Of a stretch of 64,000 bases of DNA, positions 34,223 to 45,961 are shown piece after piece; position 1 is the first letter of the stretch, and every line of letters starts with the position of its first letter. The notes under the pieces are model-generated. The model made no database searches. It was not told the DNA's origin and saw nothing but the letters and a program-made list of their open reading frames with translations. Made by a program: the position numbers and the translations under genes. The stretch comes from Archangium sp. (GTDB taxonomy: Bacteria > Myxococcota > Myxococcia > Myxococcales > Myxococcaceae), in assembly GCA_022843845.1 (NCBI GenBank), contig JALHMW010000027.1, positions 1 through 64,000 on the forward strand, in the 5' to 3' direction.

Positions 34223-34837
34223 TCAGCACGGCAGTTCCTGCACGGCCCGAAGCAGCGCCTCGTCGGTGGGGTGTGTGTAGATCTGGGTGGTGATGATCGA
34301 CTTGTGGCGCGCGAAGCGCTGCGCCAGTCGGATGTCGCGCGTGCCCTCGTAGATGTTGGTGATGGCCGAGTGCCGAACGGAATGAAACGAGAAGCGTCGC
34401 TCGAAGCCGGCGCGCTCCTGCCAGAGTTGAAACGCGTGGCGGACCTGCCGCGTCGACAGCCGGTTGCCCTTTCGACTCATGAAGAGCGGCGCGTCGGCTG
34501 CCAGCGTCTCAGCCTGTTGACGCTTCCACCGGAAGTACTTCTCCAGCTTCGCCTGCACGCCAGACGACAGCATCACCTCCTGTCCCTGCGCGTCTTCGCT
34601 GCTGCGCTTGAAGACCCGCAGCCGGACGCAGCGACGCGCCTTGGCGTCGTCGGAGAGCACGTCTCCGACGTTCAGTGCCACCAACTCGTGCTCGCGCATC
34701 CCAGTGGCGAGGGCGAGCGACAGGAGCACATGGTCTCTGTACCCGTCGAAGCGCTGCCCCGTCGTGCGCAGGAGCAGGAGTTGTTCGTACCTCGTCATCG
34801 TTCGCGGCGGCTTCGTGGTGTCGGCGTACATCGTCAT
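34223..34837 (-). CDS. Short tyrosine recombinase carried inside the RIT element
   Basis: A 204-residue tyrosine recombinase consisting of little more than the catalytic domain: [16 protein letters not shown] (Arg), [12 protein letters not shown] hairpin, [16 protein letters not shown] (HxxR) and [16 protein letters not shown] with the Tyr. The N-terminal core-binding domain is absent or reduced to about 30 residues. It is intact and is a clear paralogue of the recombinase gene that the element has interrupted (30716-30865 plus 34978-35447). It may be element cargo, or a remnant of an earlier host copy captured by the element. Confidence 0.88.
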   Translation of the reverse strand: MTMYADTTKPPRTMTRYEQLLLLRTTGQRFDGYRDHVLLSLALATGMREHELVALNVGDVLSDDAKARRCVRLRVFKRSSEDAQGQEVMLSSGVQAKLEKYFRWKRQQAETLAADAPLFMSRKGNRLSTRQVRHAFQLWQERAGFERRFSFHSVRHSAITNIYEGTRDIRLAQRFARHKSIITTQIYTHPTDEALLRAVQELPC

Positions 34838-34952
34838 GGTCGTCTCCTTGTGAGACCAATGACGCTCCTTCCGCGCGCACCAGCAAGTCGTCGCGGCGCT
34901 TCGGCTTATGCCGCATGCGGCAGCGAGTTCTCCTCAGTGAACCCGCTGAACA

Positions 34953-34979
34953 CGGCATTACCGGGAGGTCGGCATAATG
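34953..34979 (-). repeat. RIT right inverted repeat (27 bp)
   Basis: These bases, CGGCATTACC through GGCATAATG, are the exact reverse complement of 30894-30920. Unlike the left copy, this one sits directly at the inferred element boundary. A further TTATGCCG-CATG-CGGCA block lies about 45 bases inside. Confidence 0.95.
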
Positions 34980-35447
34980 ACGAAGCGTGTGAAAGCTGAA
35001 GTGCCGGTCGAAGCCACAGCGCTTCTGCCAGACGCTGAAGGCTCGACGCAGCTGCCGGGTGGAGAGACGCCGACCCAGCCGGCTGACGAAGATCGGCGAA
35101 TCGGGCGTCAGGACCTCTCCTGCGTACCTCCGACTGGCGATCAGCTTCTCGAGCTTCGCGCGCACGAGGTCGGGGAGCATCACCTCCTGCGGCGCCGGGT
35201 CCTCGCTGGCCCGCTTGAACACGCGGAGTCGAACTCGGCGCCTGGCGTGACCGGCCTCGTCGAAGACGTCGCCAAGGTTGAGGGCCAGAATCTCGTGCTC
35301 TCGCAGGCCGGCTCCGAGGGCCACGCTGTAGATGACGTGGTCTCGGAAGCCGTCGAGCCGCTGCCCTGTGACCTTCAGCAGCAGGCGTTGCTCGTTCTCA
35401 GTCAGCGTGCGCGCGGGGCGGGAGATGGAGTCGGCGTAGGTCGTCAT
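34978..35447 (-). pseudogene. 5' fragment of the tyrosine recombinase gene split by the RIT element
   Basis: The minus-strand frame from ATG 35447 encodes about 155 residues of a short tyrosine recombinase ([16 protein letters not shown] with the first Arg, [13 protein letters not shown] hairpin, FSFHTLRH with the HxxR motif), then enters the right inverted repeat immediately after the catalytic RH codons. The frame continues by chance to 34509 across element DNA and the fourth recombinase gene in another frame, so the apparent 312-residue product is a chimera. The missing C-terminus with the Tyr is at 30716-30865. Confidence 0.88.
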
Positions 35448-35497
35448 GTCGAGCCATACACGCTTCGTTCTCGCGAGCAGGCAAGCGGAGGAACGCG

Positions 35498-36931
<1,434 letters not shown>

Positions 36932-36956
36932 TGTGGAGTCCGGTATCATTCGGTGC

Positions 36957-37355
36957 GTGCACGTTTCTCCAGCGCTCGTGCGTGGGCTCCAAGCGGCCAT
37001 CGACGGGGTGAGGGCTCCTGGGCTCGGTCTGCCGACGTGGGGCTACCTCTTTCTCTGGTCGCCGATCGCGCAGCCCAACACCGGGTTGGCGGACGCTCGG
37101 CTGATCGAAGGCTGGTTCCACTCCCCCCGCGGAATAGCGAAACTTTCGAATCCCGAGAGGTGCGCAGCCCTGACTCGTTCGTTTCGCGGGCTGCCGATGG
37201 GCGAGGCGCCTTTCGTCTTGTTCGATGTCGCGCCGATCGTTGGTGCCGATGCGCTGTACTTTGGCTTCGCGCGTGGGCCCATGGCTGCGGGCGCCTCATT
37301 GATCGAACTGCGAGCTGACGGGCTGGTTCAGGTCGCCGGACTCTGGAGGGCGTGA
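36957..37355 (+). CDS. Hypothetical protein between terminase and portal genes
   Basis: A 132-residue soluble protein of unknown function from a GTG at 36957 (VHVSPALVRGLQAAIDGV). Its middle contains WGYLFLWSPIAQPNTGLAD and GEAPFVLFDVAPIVGADAL. The N-terminal extension of the open frame overlaps terminase and is unlikely to be used. Base composition is lower in G+C at third positions than in flanking structural genes, suggesting cargo. Confidence 0.55.
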   Translation: MHVSPALVRGLQAAIDGVRAPGLGLPTWGYLFLWSPIAQPNTGLADARLIEGWFHSPRGIAKLSNPERCAALTRSFRGLPMGEAPFVLFDVAPIVGADALYFGFARGPMAAGASLIELRADGLVQVAGLWRA

Positions 37356-37443
37356 GCGGCGTCAAAATAGCCATACTGGTTCTTCAACCGCTGCCGCACA
37401 GCCGTGCTGCAAGAGCTGCCCGTAGCAGCCGACGCGACGAGGA

Positions 37444-37895
37444 TCACTGCGACCTCGCGACGCCGCACTCGGCACAGTGCTTTGCCCTGGGCGTGCGCAG
37501 CGGCTTCCCGCAACTCGAACAAGGTGGCCCGAACAGGCTCAGCCTGTGGTGCCACAGCGCGTTGACGTTCGTCTCAACGAAACCTGTGAGCTCGCGATAG
37601 CGATGAAGAGCGTCGAGCCCCGCCTGTTCCCTCGCATCGGCCAGTGAGAGCCCCTTCTCCTCCCGGACCTTCTTGATCCGCCCGATGAAGTCATGGAGGA
37701 ACGCAGCGAGCTCGTCCCATTCGTGTTCTTCCAGCATCGGGATGACTGCCCTGCATCGCCAGCAATAGAGAGACTTCGGCACGGCGGCTCCCGTTGATCC
37801 GAACTCTGTCTTGAATCGAACCTCCCAGAACCTACCTCGCGTCGCGTCCCCTTCGACAAGGCGGAGTCGCTCTGTCCGTTCGTGCGAGGCCCTCT

Positions 37896-37905
<10 letters not shown>
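37444..37905 (-). CDS. Antisense cargo: double zinc-ribbon protein
   Basis: A 153-residue minus-strand protein with two cysteine sites: YCWRCRAVIPMLEEHEWDEL in the middle and PCSSCGKPLRTP...HCAEC at the C-terminus. A helical linker with KVREEKGLSLADAREQAG joins them. It overlaps the portal start by ten bases in opposite orientation. The function is unknown; such zinc-ribbon proteins of this type occur as stand-alone bacterial genes. Its reverse orientation within the late operon marks it as an inserted accessory gene. Confidence 0.7.
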
Positions 37906-39690
<1,785 letters not shown>

Positions 39691-39704
<14 letters not shown>

Positions 39705-40731
39705 GCTCCACGACGCCCGGGTGTTCGCCGACGAACTGCTCGAGCAGGTGCTGAGGCTGCCAGTCGAGAAGGCGATGGACCTTGGGAGTCCAGCCGGCTT
39801 CGACCGCGCCTCGACAATCCTGGCTGCGAGGCTGAGGCGCTCGGCGGCACCGGCTGAGGCAGAAGCCCTTCGCGAGGCCATTGCAGTGCTCGACGTTGAC
39901 TGGGGACGCACGACCGCTGCGCAGCGTCGACGGTTGGTCACTGAGTCCCTCGTCGCCGCCGGCCGGTCGACCGCCCTCATTCCGCAGCGAATTCAGGCTC
40001 CGCTCGGCGAGGCGGCCACCGCGGTGATCAACGCCACTCGCACGCACTCACGCCAGGTCCAGGAGTTGGCCATCGGCGCGAAGTTCAACGCGCTCGACCA
40101 CCGCGTGGCGCGGCACATCGTGAACGCCCAGGGGCTCTTCGTCCGCGACGAGTACGGGCGGCGGCTCGACGTGTTTGGAAGGGAGGCGAGGCAGGTGGTC
40201 GCCTCCGGGCTCGAGCGCGGCCTGGGGCGGGTCGACATCGCCAGCGAGCTCCAAGCAGCAGCCCGAGCGGCGCTCATCGACCGTGCCCCGTTCTATTGGG
40301 AGGTCGTCGCCAGCGCCTTCGTCGGCCAGGGGCGCTCCTTCGCGCAGGTCAGCAGCTACGCGGAGGCCGGTGTTCAGCGGTACCGCATCGAAGCAGTGCT
40401 CGATGAGCGGACGACCCACATCTGCCGCTTCCTGCACGGGAAGACGTTCGCCGTTGCCGACGCACTCCGGAAATTCGAACTGGCCGAGCGGCTCGAGCAG
40501 CCCGAGGACATCAAGCGGCTGCTGCCATGGGTCCGAGAGCGACTCGACGGAGGCATGCTGATGCTCACGGGCGCGGGTGTGGCCATCGCCGAGGTGACGC
40601 GCTCAGGCCTTGGCACTCATGATGATGTCGGCGAGTTCCGACCGCGGCTTACCGACGCCCAGCTCGGCGAGGCGGGGCTCGGGTTCCCGCCGTTCCATGG
40701 CTTGTGTCGCTCGACAACCTTGGGGGCATGA
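39691..40731 (+). CDS. Phage minor head protein (Mu gpF / SPP1 gp7-like)
   Basis: A 346-residue head morphogenesis protein from a GTG at 39691 that overlaps the portal stop. The diagnostic segment is RYRIEAVLDERTTHICRFLHGKTF (seen in pieces VLDERTTHICRF and LHGKTFAV, about 245-265), a cysteine/His block conserved in Mu gpF-type minor head proteins. The N-terminal half is helical. It is thought to enter the capsid with the portal at assembly initiation. Confidence 0.88.
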
Positions 40732-40823
40732 GTTCGTGCCGCGGCGGAAGACTCCGCGTTCGGTCAGCCTTCGCGCAGCGCCACGTCATCTCTGAGCCCG
40801 CACGCGAACCGCTGGGAGAGCCA

Positions 40824-41201
40824 ATGTTCGTCGCCCAGTACATCGTTGCCCGTCGCGACATCATCGAAAAGCACGGCTTCGGGTTCATCGCTGCGCAGCT
40901 GTGTCACGCGTCGGTGGCTCCAGTATCCAATCAACTGCGGGTCAACTTCAGCCAAGCGGCTGCAGCACTCCTCGATGACGACACGCGCGCGTGGCTGAAC
41001 GGAACGTTCGTCAAGTACGTGTACGAGGTCCATGATCTGCCGGGGCTTCTCGGGCTGACGCAGCGCCTCGATGCAGACGGCATCAAGTACGCCTCCATCA
41101 TCGAGAGCAAGATCGGCGAACTGACGTGCATTGGCTTGAAGCCCTACAACAAGGGACGCGTGGCCCCTTATTTCAGGTCGATGAAGCTGCTCGGCGGATA
41201 G
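40824..41201 (+). CDS. PTH2-like (peptidyl-tRNA hydrolase 2 fold) protein
   Basis: A 125-residue protein from ATG 40824 (GGGAGAG upstream). The pattern FVAQYIVARRD, FIAAQLCHASVAPV, FVKYVYEVHDLPGLLGLTQR and a final CIGLKPYNK...SMKLL follows the peptidyl-tRNA hydrolase 2 fold (family form: AAQ-x-x-H-A in the first helix). The usual DAG-x-T active-site motif is replaced by ESKIGELT, so activity is uncertain. PTH2 proteins are mainly archaeal and eukaryotic, with scattered bacterial and phage relatives. It lies between the minor head and holin-like genes. An unrelated fold cannot be excluded. Confidence 0.55.
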   Translation: MFVAQYIVARRDIIEKHGFGFIAAQLCHASVAPVSNQLRVNFSQAAAALLDDDTRAWLNGTFVKYVYEVHDLPGLLGLTQRLDADGIKYASIIESKIGELTCIGLKPYNKGRVAPYFRSMKLLGG

Positions 41202-41296
41202 CTTCGACCCTTGCGCGTCCCCCACTTGGGCGAGGTGCCGCTTTGGTCCAATTCGTGGCGGGCCGCACTTCGCGGCTCGCCGACGACGAGGGCTCC

Positions 41297-41572
41297 ATGA
41301 CGAGAATCCTGACCGCGCTTCACCTGAGTGACCCGAGCTCACTCAAGCGTGCGCTGACCACCGGCATCTCGGCGGTCATGCTCATCATCATCAACCCGTT
41401 CCTCCTGAAGGTCGGCCTGGCCCCGCTCTCCGATGGCGTCATCGCCTCGGTCGCCGGTGTCGTGGCCATCTACGTCCTCCAGAGCGGCCTGAAGTCGCGC
41501 GCGATCGCTGGCTCGAGCCACACCGCACACGACGCCTCGAGCGCGACCAAGCCGAAGACCCCGGCCCGCTGA
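41297..41572 (+). CDS. Small membrane protein with two TM segments (holin-like candidate)
   Basis: A 91-residue protein with two hydrophobic segments, TTGISAVMLIIINPFLLKVG (about 21-40) and GVIASVAGVVAIYVLQSG (about 47-64), joined by a short turn and followed by a basic, hydrophilic tail. Size and topology resemble class II holins or small phage membrane proteins. No endolysin is adjacent, so lysis function is a guess. The ATG at 41297 is preceded by GAGGGCTCC. Confidence 0.55.
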   Translation: MTRILTALHLSDPSSLKRALTTGISAVMLIIINPFLLKVGLAPLSDGVIASVAGVVAIYVLQSGLKSRAIAGSSHTAHDASSATKPKTPAR

Positions 41573-41577
41573 ACGCC

Positions 41578-42873
41578 ATGCACGGACTCCAGACCGCTAT
41601 CGCGCGTTCGCGTGCCGTCCTTCGTGCCGCAACGACCGAGGACGTCGAGAAGACCATCTGGGGTTCGCCCGCGGGCAAGAAGCGGCTCTCGAAGCGCCTC
41701 GCGGCGATGCTCCCGGCGCACAAGACGTACGTCGAGCCGTTCGCTGGCAGCGCCGCGGTGCTCTTCGCGAAGGAACCCGCTCCGGTCGAGGTCATCAACG
41801 ACGCCGACCCGGAGATCGCCGAGGCGTACAAGCTCCTCAAGAAGCTCACCCCGGCCGACCTCGCGCGCCTCAAGAAGCTGCCCTGGGTCGGCGACGAGAA
41901 GACGTTCAAGGGGCTGCTCGACGCCAAGCCGAACTCCGACGTCGAGCGGCTCCATCGCTTCCTGTACCTGACGCACTTCTCGTACGGGAAGATGCGCGGC
42001 CGGAGCTTCAGCCCCTCGGTCGTCGGCGTCGAAGCGAAGACCATCAAGCGCATCGAGGAGTTCGCGCCCCGCCTGAAGAAGGTGAAGGTCTACGGCGGCG
42101 ACTACGAGAAGGTCGTCCGCAAGTACGACTCGAAGGACACCGCGTTCTTCCTCGACCCGCCGTACCCTGGGTACAACGTCGACGTCGGCGAGTCGGACTT
42201 CGACGAGGAGCGCTTCTTCAAGCTCCTCACGACGCTCAAGGGCCGCTTCCTCATCACCTACGGCATCCGCGGGAAGTTCCCCGCGATGGTGAAGGAGTCC
42301 GACTTCTGGGTGAAGCGCATCCGCACGCCGCGGAGCATCGGCTCGATGCGCGGGGTCGGCGGGCCTTCGGTGCTGACGCAGCTCCTCGTCGCGAACTACG
42401 AGCCGACCACGAAGGCGATCGACGATTGGCTCTGCGCTCCCGACGAGTCGGAGTTCGACAAGCCGACGAAGCTCATCAAGGGCGCCGACCCGAGCGACGA
42501 GCGGTACGTGCTGGGCATCGTCCTCGAGCCCGAGGTGATCGACGCACAGGGAGACATCTACTCGGCCGACGAAATCCGTGAGGCGGCGCACCGGTTCATG
42601 GAGGAGTTCGGTGGCCTCGGTCTGATGCACCGGCTCCGGGTCAACGACGAGGTGAAGGTGCTCGAGAACTTCCTCGCGCCGACTGACTTCACGCTGGGCG
42701 ACACGCCTGTTCGCAAGGGCACGTGGCTGCTCGCGGTCCGAGTTCTCGGAGACGAACTCTGGGAGAAGGTTAAGTCCGGCGAGCTCACGGGCTTCTCGAT
42801 CGGAGGCTCTGCCCGCCGAGTTCCGGAAGCGGTCCCAGGGAACGAGCCGGCGACTGCACAAGCCGATCCGTGA
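41578..42873 (+). CDS. Dam-like adenine methylase fused to XkdF-like prohead protease domain
   Basis: A 431-residue two-domain protein. Residues 25-285 are a D12-class adenine-N6 methyltransferase: TYVEPFAGSAAVLF (50-63, SAM binding) and FLDPPYPGY (191-199, catalytic DPPY). Residues 308-413 match the XkdF/Peptidase S78_2-like phage protein: YVLGIVLEPEVIDAQGDIYS, GLMHRL (H351), RKGTWLLAVRVL and TGFSIGGSA (404-412). XkdF-type proteins are linked to prohead maturation. The frame is continuous with no internal start that would separate the parts (residues 286-307 are a linker). The fusion ties DNA modification to a capsid protein precursor and is unusual; expression as one chain is inferred. Confidence 0.85.
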   Translation: MHGLQTAIARSRAVLRAATTEDVEKTIWGSPAGKKRLSKRLAAMLPAHKTYVEPFAGSAAVLFAKEPAPVEVINDADPEIAEAYKLLKKLTPADLARLKKLPWVGDEKTFKGLLDAKPNSDVERLHRFLYLTHFSYGKMRGRSFSPSVVGVEAKTIKRIEEFAPRLKKVKVYGGDYEKVVRKYDSKDTAFFLDPPYPGYNVDVGESDFDEERFFKLLTTLKGRFLITYGIRGKFPAMVKESDFWVKRIRTPRSIGSMRGVGGPSVLTQLLVANYEPTTKAIDDWLCAPDESEFDKPTKLIKGADPSDERYVLGIVLEPEVIDAQGDIYSADEIREAAHRFMEEFGGLGLMHRLRVNDEVKVLENFLAPTDFTLGDTPVRKGTWLLAVRVLGDELWEKVKSGELTGFSIGGSARRVPEAVPGNEPATAQADP

Positions 42874-43681
42874 CCAGACCCAACGCGCTGACTTCGGACA
42901 CTCGTGCAGCTGGCGACCGCGAGACGCGCGTGAAGAGAACCCGGACGCGCCCTTGCCTGAGCGCGACACGTACGCGCCAACCTGCGATCCACGCGACTGC
43001 GCCTGCAGCGGCAAGAATGAACAGGGCGCTCACGCCTCGGAACGCGAGGAATCCCTGACTCAGGGCGACGAGCGCGAAAACGACGAACACATCCCAGGCG
43101 CCGACATGCACGGAGCGGCCCCGCGCCAGTAGGAATCGCACGACGGAGGCAACGACAAGCCCGGCGAAGAGAATCGTCGCCAACCCATGAAATGGGCGCT
43201 CCGCCCCGGCTCGCACGAAAGCAGCGCCAATCTTGTCGAGGGGCCCGCTCCAGGCACTGACAAGGCTGTTGAGGAACACGAGCGCGACGATGGTGCTGAC
43301 CAGCGTCGCAAACAGCTCGAAGCAGCCCGACAGGTTGCGGAACCGGTCAATTGCTGCCGCGAGGAGCGTGATGGCAGCGAGGACCGTCAGGCACTGTCCC
43401 GAGTAGCGCATCAATCCCTGTTGCGATCCGATCTCCGCGTAGTCGCGAACGAATGCGACGAAGAGCACGACCGCAATCGTTGACCCTGCGGCGACCAAAT
43501 CGCTGAGGAGCGCCAGCCCCAGCCTGCGTTGTGGCCAAAGTTGAATGCCCAGTCTTGCGTCGAGTCGCCACCCCACCATGCAGATGACGGCGAGCACTTC
43601 TCCGCTGAGGATGAGCTTCCGGGCGAACAGAGCGAACGTCGTGTTCAGGGCCTCGGACGCAACGGCAAGAAGTTCGACCAT
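42785..43681 (-). CDS. Antisense cargo: polytopic membrane protein
   Basis: A 298-residue integral membrane protein with about six hydrophobic segments (for example LILSGEVLAVICMVGW, LVAAGSTIAVVLFVAFV, CLTVLAAITLLAAAI, FATLVSTIVALVFLNSLV, VFVVFALVALSQGFLAF and ALFILAAAGAVAWIAGW), then a basic cytoplasmic tail. It is encoded on the strand opposite to the capsid genes and overlaps the end of the methylase-protease gene by 89 bases. No family is recognised. Its position makes it a lysogenic-conversion or superinfection-exclusion candidate; that is inference. Confidence 0.7.
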   Translation of the reverse strand: MVELLAVASEALNTTFALFARKLILSGEVLAVICMVGWRLDARLGIQLWPQRRLGLALLSDLVAAGSTIAVVLFVAFVRDYAEIGSQQGLMRYSGQCLTVLAAITLLAAAIDRFRNLSGCFELFATLVSTIVALVFLNSLVSAWSGPLDKIGAAFVRAGAERPFHGLATILFAGLVVASVVRFLLARGRSVHVGAWDVFVVFALVALSQGFLAFRGVSALFILAAAGAVAWIAGWRVRVALRQGRVRVLFTRVSRSPAARVSEVSALGLVTDRLVQSPARSLGPLPELGGQSLRSRSP

Positions 43682-43752
43682 GTCCGGCAGACATTAGGGC
43701 TGAAGCGAAGCGCACGTCCCCGAACCCGCCGGCGATTCGCTCTGTCCCAGCA

Positions 43753-44472
43753 ATGCCTGGCCCGACCAACGGCGTGCACCGGCTCATCGACATGGTCGTC
43801 GAGGAAGTCTCCCTCGTCGACCGTGCCGCGAACCTGCGCCGCTTTCTCATCGTGAAGAGGGACGACTCCATGGACGACACCGAAGACACCACGAAGGCCG
43901 ACGTGCCGGCCGACTCCCCGCTCGGCATGGCGCTCGCCGCCCTGGAGAGCCTGACCGACATCGTCGAACTCCTCGGCTCCGACATCGACGACGCCGACCC
44001 GCGCATCGCCGCGCTCGCCGAGCAGCTCCGCACCACCGGCGAGCAGCTGCTCTCTCAGGCTGGCCTCTCGGAAGAGGAGGACGGCGACGAGACCGAGAAG
44101 GCGCGCTCCATCGCTGACAACCTCGTCGCGACCAAGGCCGCCGTCGCTCGCCTCCGCCGCGGGAAGAAGCCTGCTCCCAAAGAGGATGCACCAGCCGACA
44201 AGGAAGAGGACGACACGAAGAAGGTCGACCTCGCGCCGATCACCGACGGGCTCGCGAAGCTCAACGACTCGTTCAAGGCGCTCTCCGACTCGGTCACTGC
44301 CCAGGCGCAACGTCTCGGTCGCGTCGAGAAGCAGTTCGGCCTGCCCAACAGCATCCCCACCCAGCCGCCGGCGCCGAAGCCCACCGAGCACGACGTCGCG
44401 TGGCCGCTCGACCTCAACAACCCCCTCGACCGCGACAGCGTCGAGAAGTCGCTGTCCTTCCACGAGTCCTGA
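43753..44472 (+). CDS. Phage scaffold-like protein with XkdF-type N-terminal segment
   Basis: A 239-residue acidic, coiled-coil-rich protein. It begins MPGPTNGVHRLIDMVVEEVS and continues LVDRAANLRRFLIVKRDD, a signature that in other phages follows the XkdF-like domain. The rest is Asp/Glu/Lys-rich helices (LAALESLTDIVELLGSDID, DGLAKLNDSFKALSDSVT). Placement between protease-like and major capsid genes matches a scaffold. The membrane protein gene on the opposite strand separates it from the protease fusion, probably by insertion. Confidence 0.7.
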   Translation: MPGPTNGVHRLIDMVVEEVSLVDRAANLRRFLIVKRDDSMDDTEDTTKADVPADSPLGMALAALESLTDIVELLGSDIDDADPRIAALAEQLRTTGEQLLSQAGLSEEEDGDETEKARSIADNLVATKAAVARLRRGKKPAPKEDAPADKEEDDTKKVDLAPITDGLAKLNDSFKALSDSVTAQAQRLGRVEKQFGLPNSIPTQPPAPKPTEHDVAWPLDLNNPLDRDSVEKSLSFHES

Positions 44473-44484
44473 GAGGAGCCGCAC

Positions 44485-45423
44485 GTGAGCTACACCTCGA
44501 ATCGAACCCTCCTGGAGAAGGCCGACCTCGCGCTGGCCGACCTCACCGCCGGTGGTGGCGTGCTCCTGCCGGCCCAGGCCCAGAAGTTCATGCGGCTGCT
44601 CATCAAGCAGTCGGTGCTGATGCAGATGGCAACCGTGGTGCCGATGGCGTCACCGAAGCATCAGATCGCCAAGATCAAGTTCGGCAGCCGCATTCTCCGT
44701 CGTGGGAGTGAAGCCACCGCGCTCCCCGTCGCCGACCGGTCTCGGCCAGACATGTCGTACCTCGAACTCGACGCGCAGCTCGTGAAGGCGGAGGTCCACC
44801 TCTCCGACGAAGTGCTCGAGGACAACATCGAGCGCGGCGAGCTGCGGCAGACCATCCTCGAGATGATCGCCGAGGCCGCGGGGCGCGACATGGAGGAGGT
44901 CATCATCAACGGAGACACCGCCTCCGCCGACCCCTTCCTCGCCACGCTCGATGGGCTGCTCAAGCAGGCCACCAGCCACATCGTCGACGCGGGCGGTGTC
45001 GCGCTCAGCAAGAACTTCCTGCGCGACCTGCTCAAGTCGCTGCCCAACGAGTACCTCCGCGACAAGAAGCAGATGGCGTTCCTGACCAGCGTCGACGCCG
45101 AGCTCGACTACCGGAACTCCCTCGCTGACCGCGCGACGGTGGGAGGCGACCGCTTCATCGAGGAGGACACTCCCGCGCTGTACTCGGGCGTGCCGGTGAA
45201 GCCGGTGCCGCTCTTCCCCGAGAACCTGGGGGCCGGCGGCAATCGCACCGTCGCCCTGCTGTGCAATCCGAAGAACGTGCACGTGGGCATCTGGCGGCAG
45301 ATTCGCCTGGAGTCCTTCCGCGACGTATCGGCGGGCGTGCTCCGCGTGGTGGCGACGATGCGGTTCGACGCGAAGTTCGCCGAAGAGGCCGGCGTCGCGA
45401 AGCTCATCAACATTCAGCTCTGA
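44485..45423 (+). CDS. Major capsid protein (HK97 fold)
   Basis: A 312-residue HK97-like capsid protein. It has the N-terminal arm, [17 protein letters not shown], an E-loop region ([19 protein letters not shown]), the spine-helix [18 protein letters not shown], a P-domain with [18 protein letters not shown], and an A-domain end ([14 protein letters not shown]). It has no long N-terminal delta domain, which fits a separate scaffold gene. The GTG at 44485 is preceded by GAGAGGAG. Confidence 0.92.
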   Translation: MSYTSNRTLLEKADLALADLTAGGGVLLPAQAQKFMRLLIKQSVLMQMATVVPMASPKHQIAKIKFGSRILRRGSEATALPVADRSRPDMSYLELDAQLVKAEVHLSDEVLEDNIERGELRQTILEMIAEAAGRDMEEVIINGDTASADPFLATLDGLLKQATSHIVDAGGVALSKNFLRDLLKSLPNEYLRDKKQMAFLTSVDAELDYRNSLADRATVGGDRFIEEDTPALYSGVPVKPVPLFPENLGAGGNRTVALLCNPKNVHVGIWRQIRLESFRDVSAGVLRVVATMRFDAKFAEEAGVAKLINIQL

Positions 45424-45434
45424 GGAGACCGTCG

Positions 45435-45779
45435 ATGGAGACCATGCTGGTTCGGCTCAAGTCGTTCGACCCGCGGCGCGGGCACATCGTGCGGCGCTTC
45501 ACGTACGCGGGCATCAAGTTCCACGAGGAGCGTGGCTGGTATCGCGTCGACAAGAACGTCGCGGAGTACCTGCGCGGGGTCAGGGAGGTGGCGGGCGACG
45601 AGGTGTCGCAGCTGGCCTTCGACGTGTGCACCGAGGAGGAGGCGAAGGCGCTCGACACGCGGGAGGAGAGCGAGGCGAAGGTGCGCAAGGCGGCGGCGGA
45701 TGACGTGCGGCTGAGCCCCGCGCGGGGAGAGGTGACGACCGACCTCGCGAAGGCACCTCGAGTACGGAAAGTCTCCTAA
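45435..45779 (+). CDS. Small phage structural-region protein
   Basis: A 114-residue protein starting METMLVRLKSFDPRRGHIVR. It has a small beta domain (TYAGIKFHEERGWYRVDKNV) followed by a charged helical tail. The ATG at 45435 has GAGGAG upstream, 11 bases after the capsid stop. Position right after the capsid gene suggests a decoration or head-completion protein; no family is recognised. Confidence 0.65.
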   Translation: METMLVRLKSFDPRRGHIVRRFTYAGIKFHEERGWYRVDKNVAEYLRGVREVAGDEVSQLAFDVCTEEEAKALDTREESEAKVRKAAADDVRLSPARGEVTTDLAKAPRVRKVS

Positions 45780-45961
45780 CTCGTCAGTCGGCGTGAAAAC
45801 TGGCCATCTTCTTCGCGCGCAGTCTCGTGGTGGCGCCGCGTAATCGTCCGACGATCGACGTCTTGTTCCGACCCAGGCAGGACGGCGAATGACGTGCGTC
45901 TGCGCTGGTGGCCGACGTATGGTCGGTGGTTCCGGCACCTGTTGGGACCGAAGAGGGCTCT

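Larger units (their letters stand above)
30866..34977. mobile_element. RIT element (recombinase in trio) with a fourth recombinase
   Basis: About 4.1 kb holding three consecutive plus-strand tyrosine recombinase genes that overlap by four bases each (31037, 32272, 33216), the defining arrangement of RIT elements, plus a convergent small tyrosine recombinase gene. Both ends carry a 27-bp perfect inverted repeat and additional TTATGCCG/TAATGCCG motifs; the left end has an extra palindrome (TAATGCCG-agcg-CGGCATTA, 30870-30889). The boundaries were set by rebuilding the interrupted host gene: TG is present at 30864-30865 and 34978-34979. The exact ends are uncertain by a few bases. Confidence 0.85.

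Noticed and set aside
34509-35447. A single 312-residue minus-strand recombinase
   Set aside because: Only the first ~155 residues are recombinase; the rest is translated repeat and out-of-frame DNA of the fourth recombinase gene.
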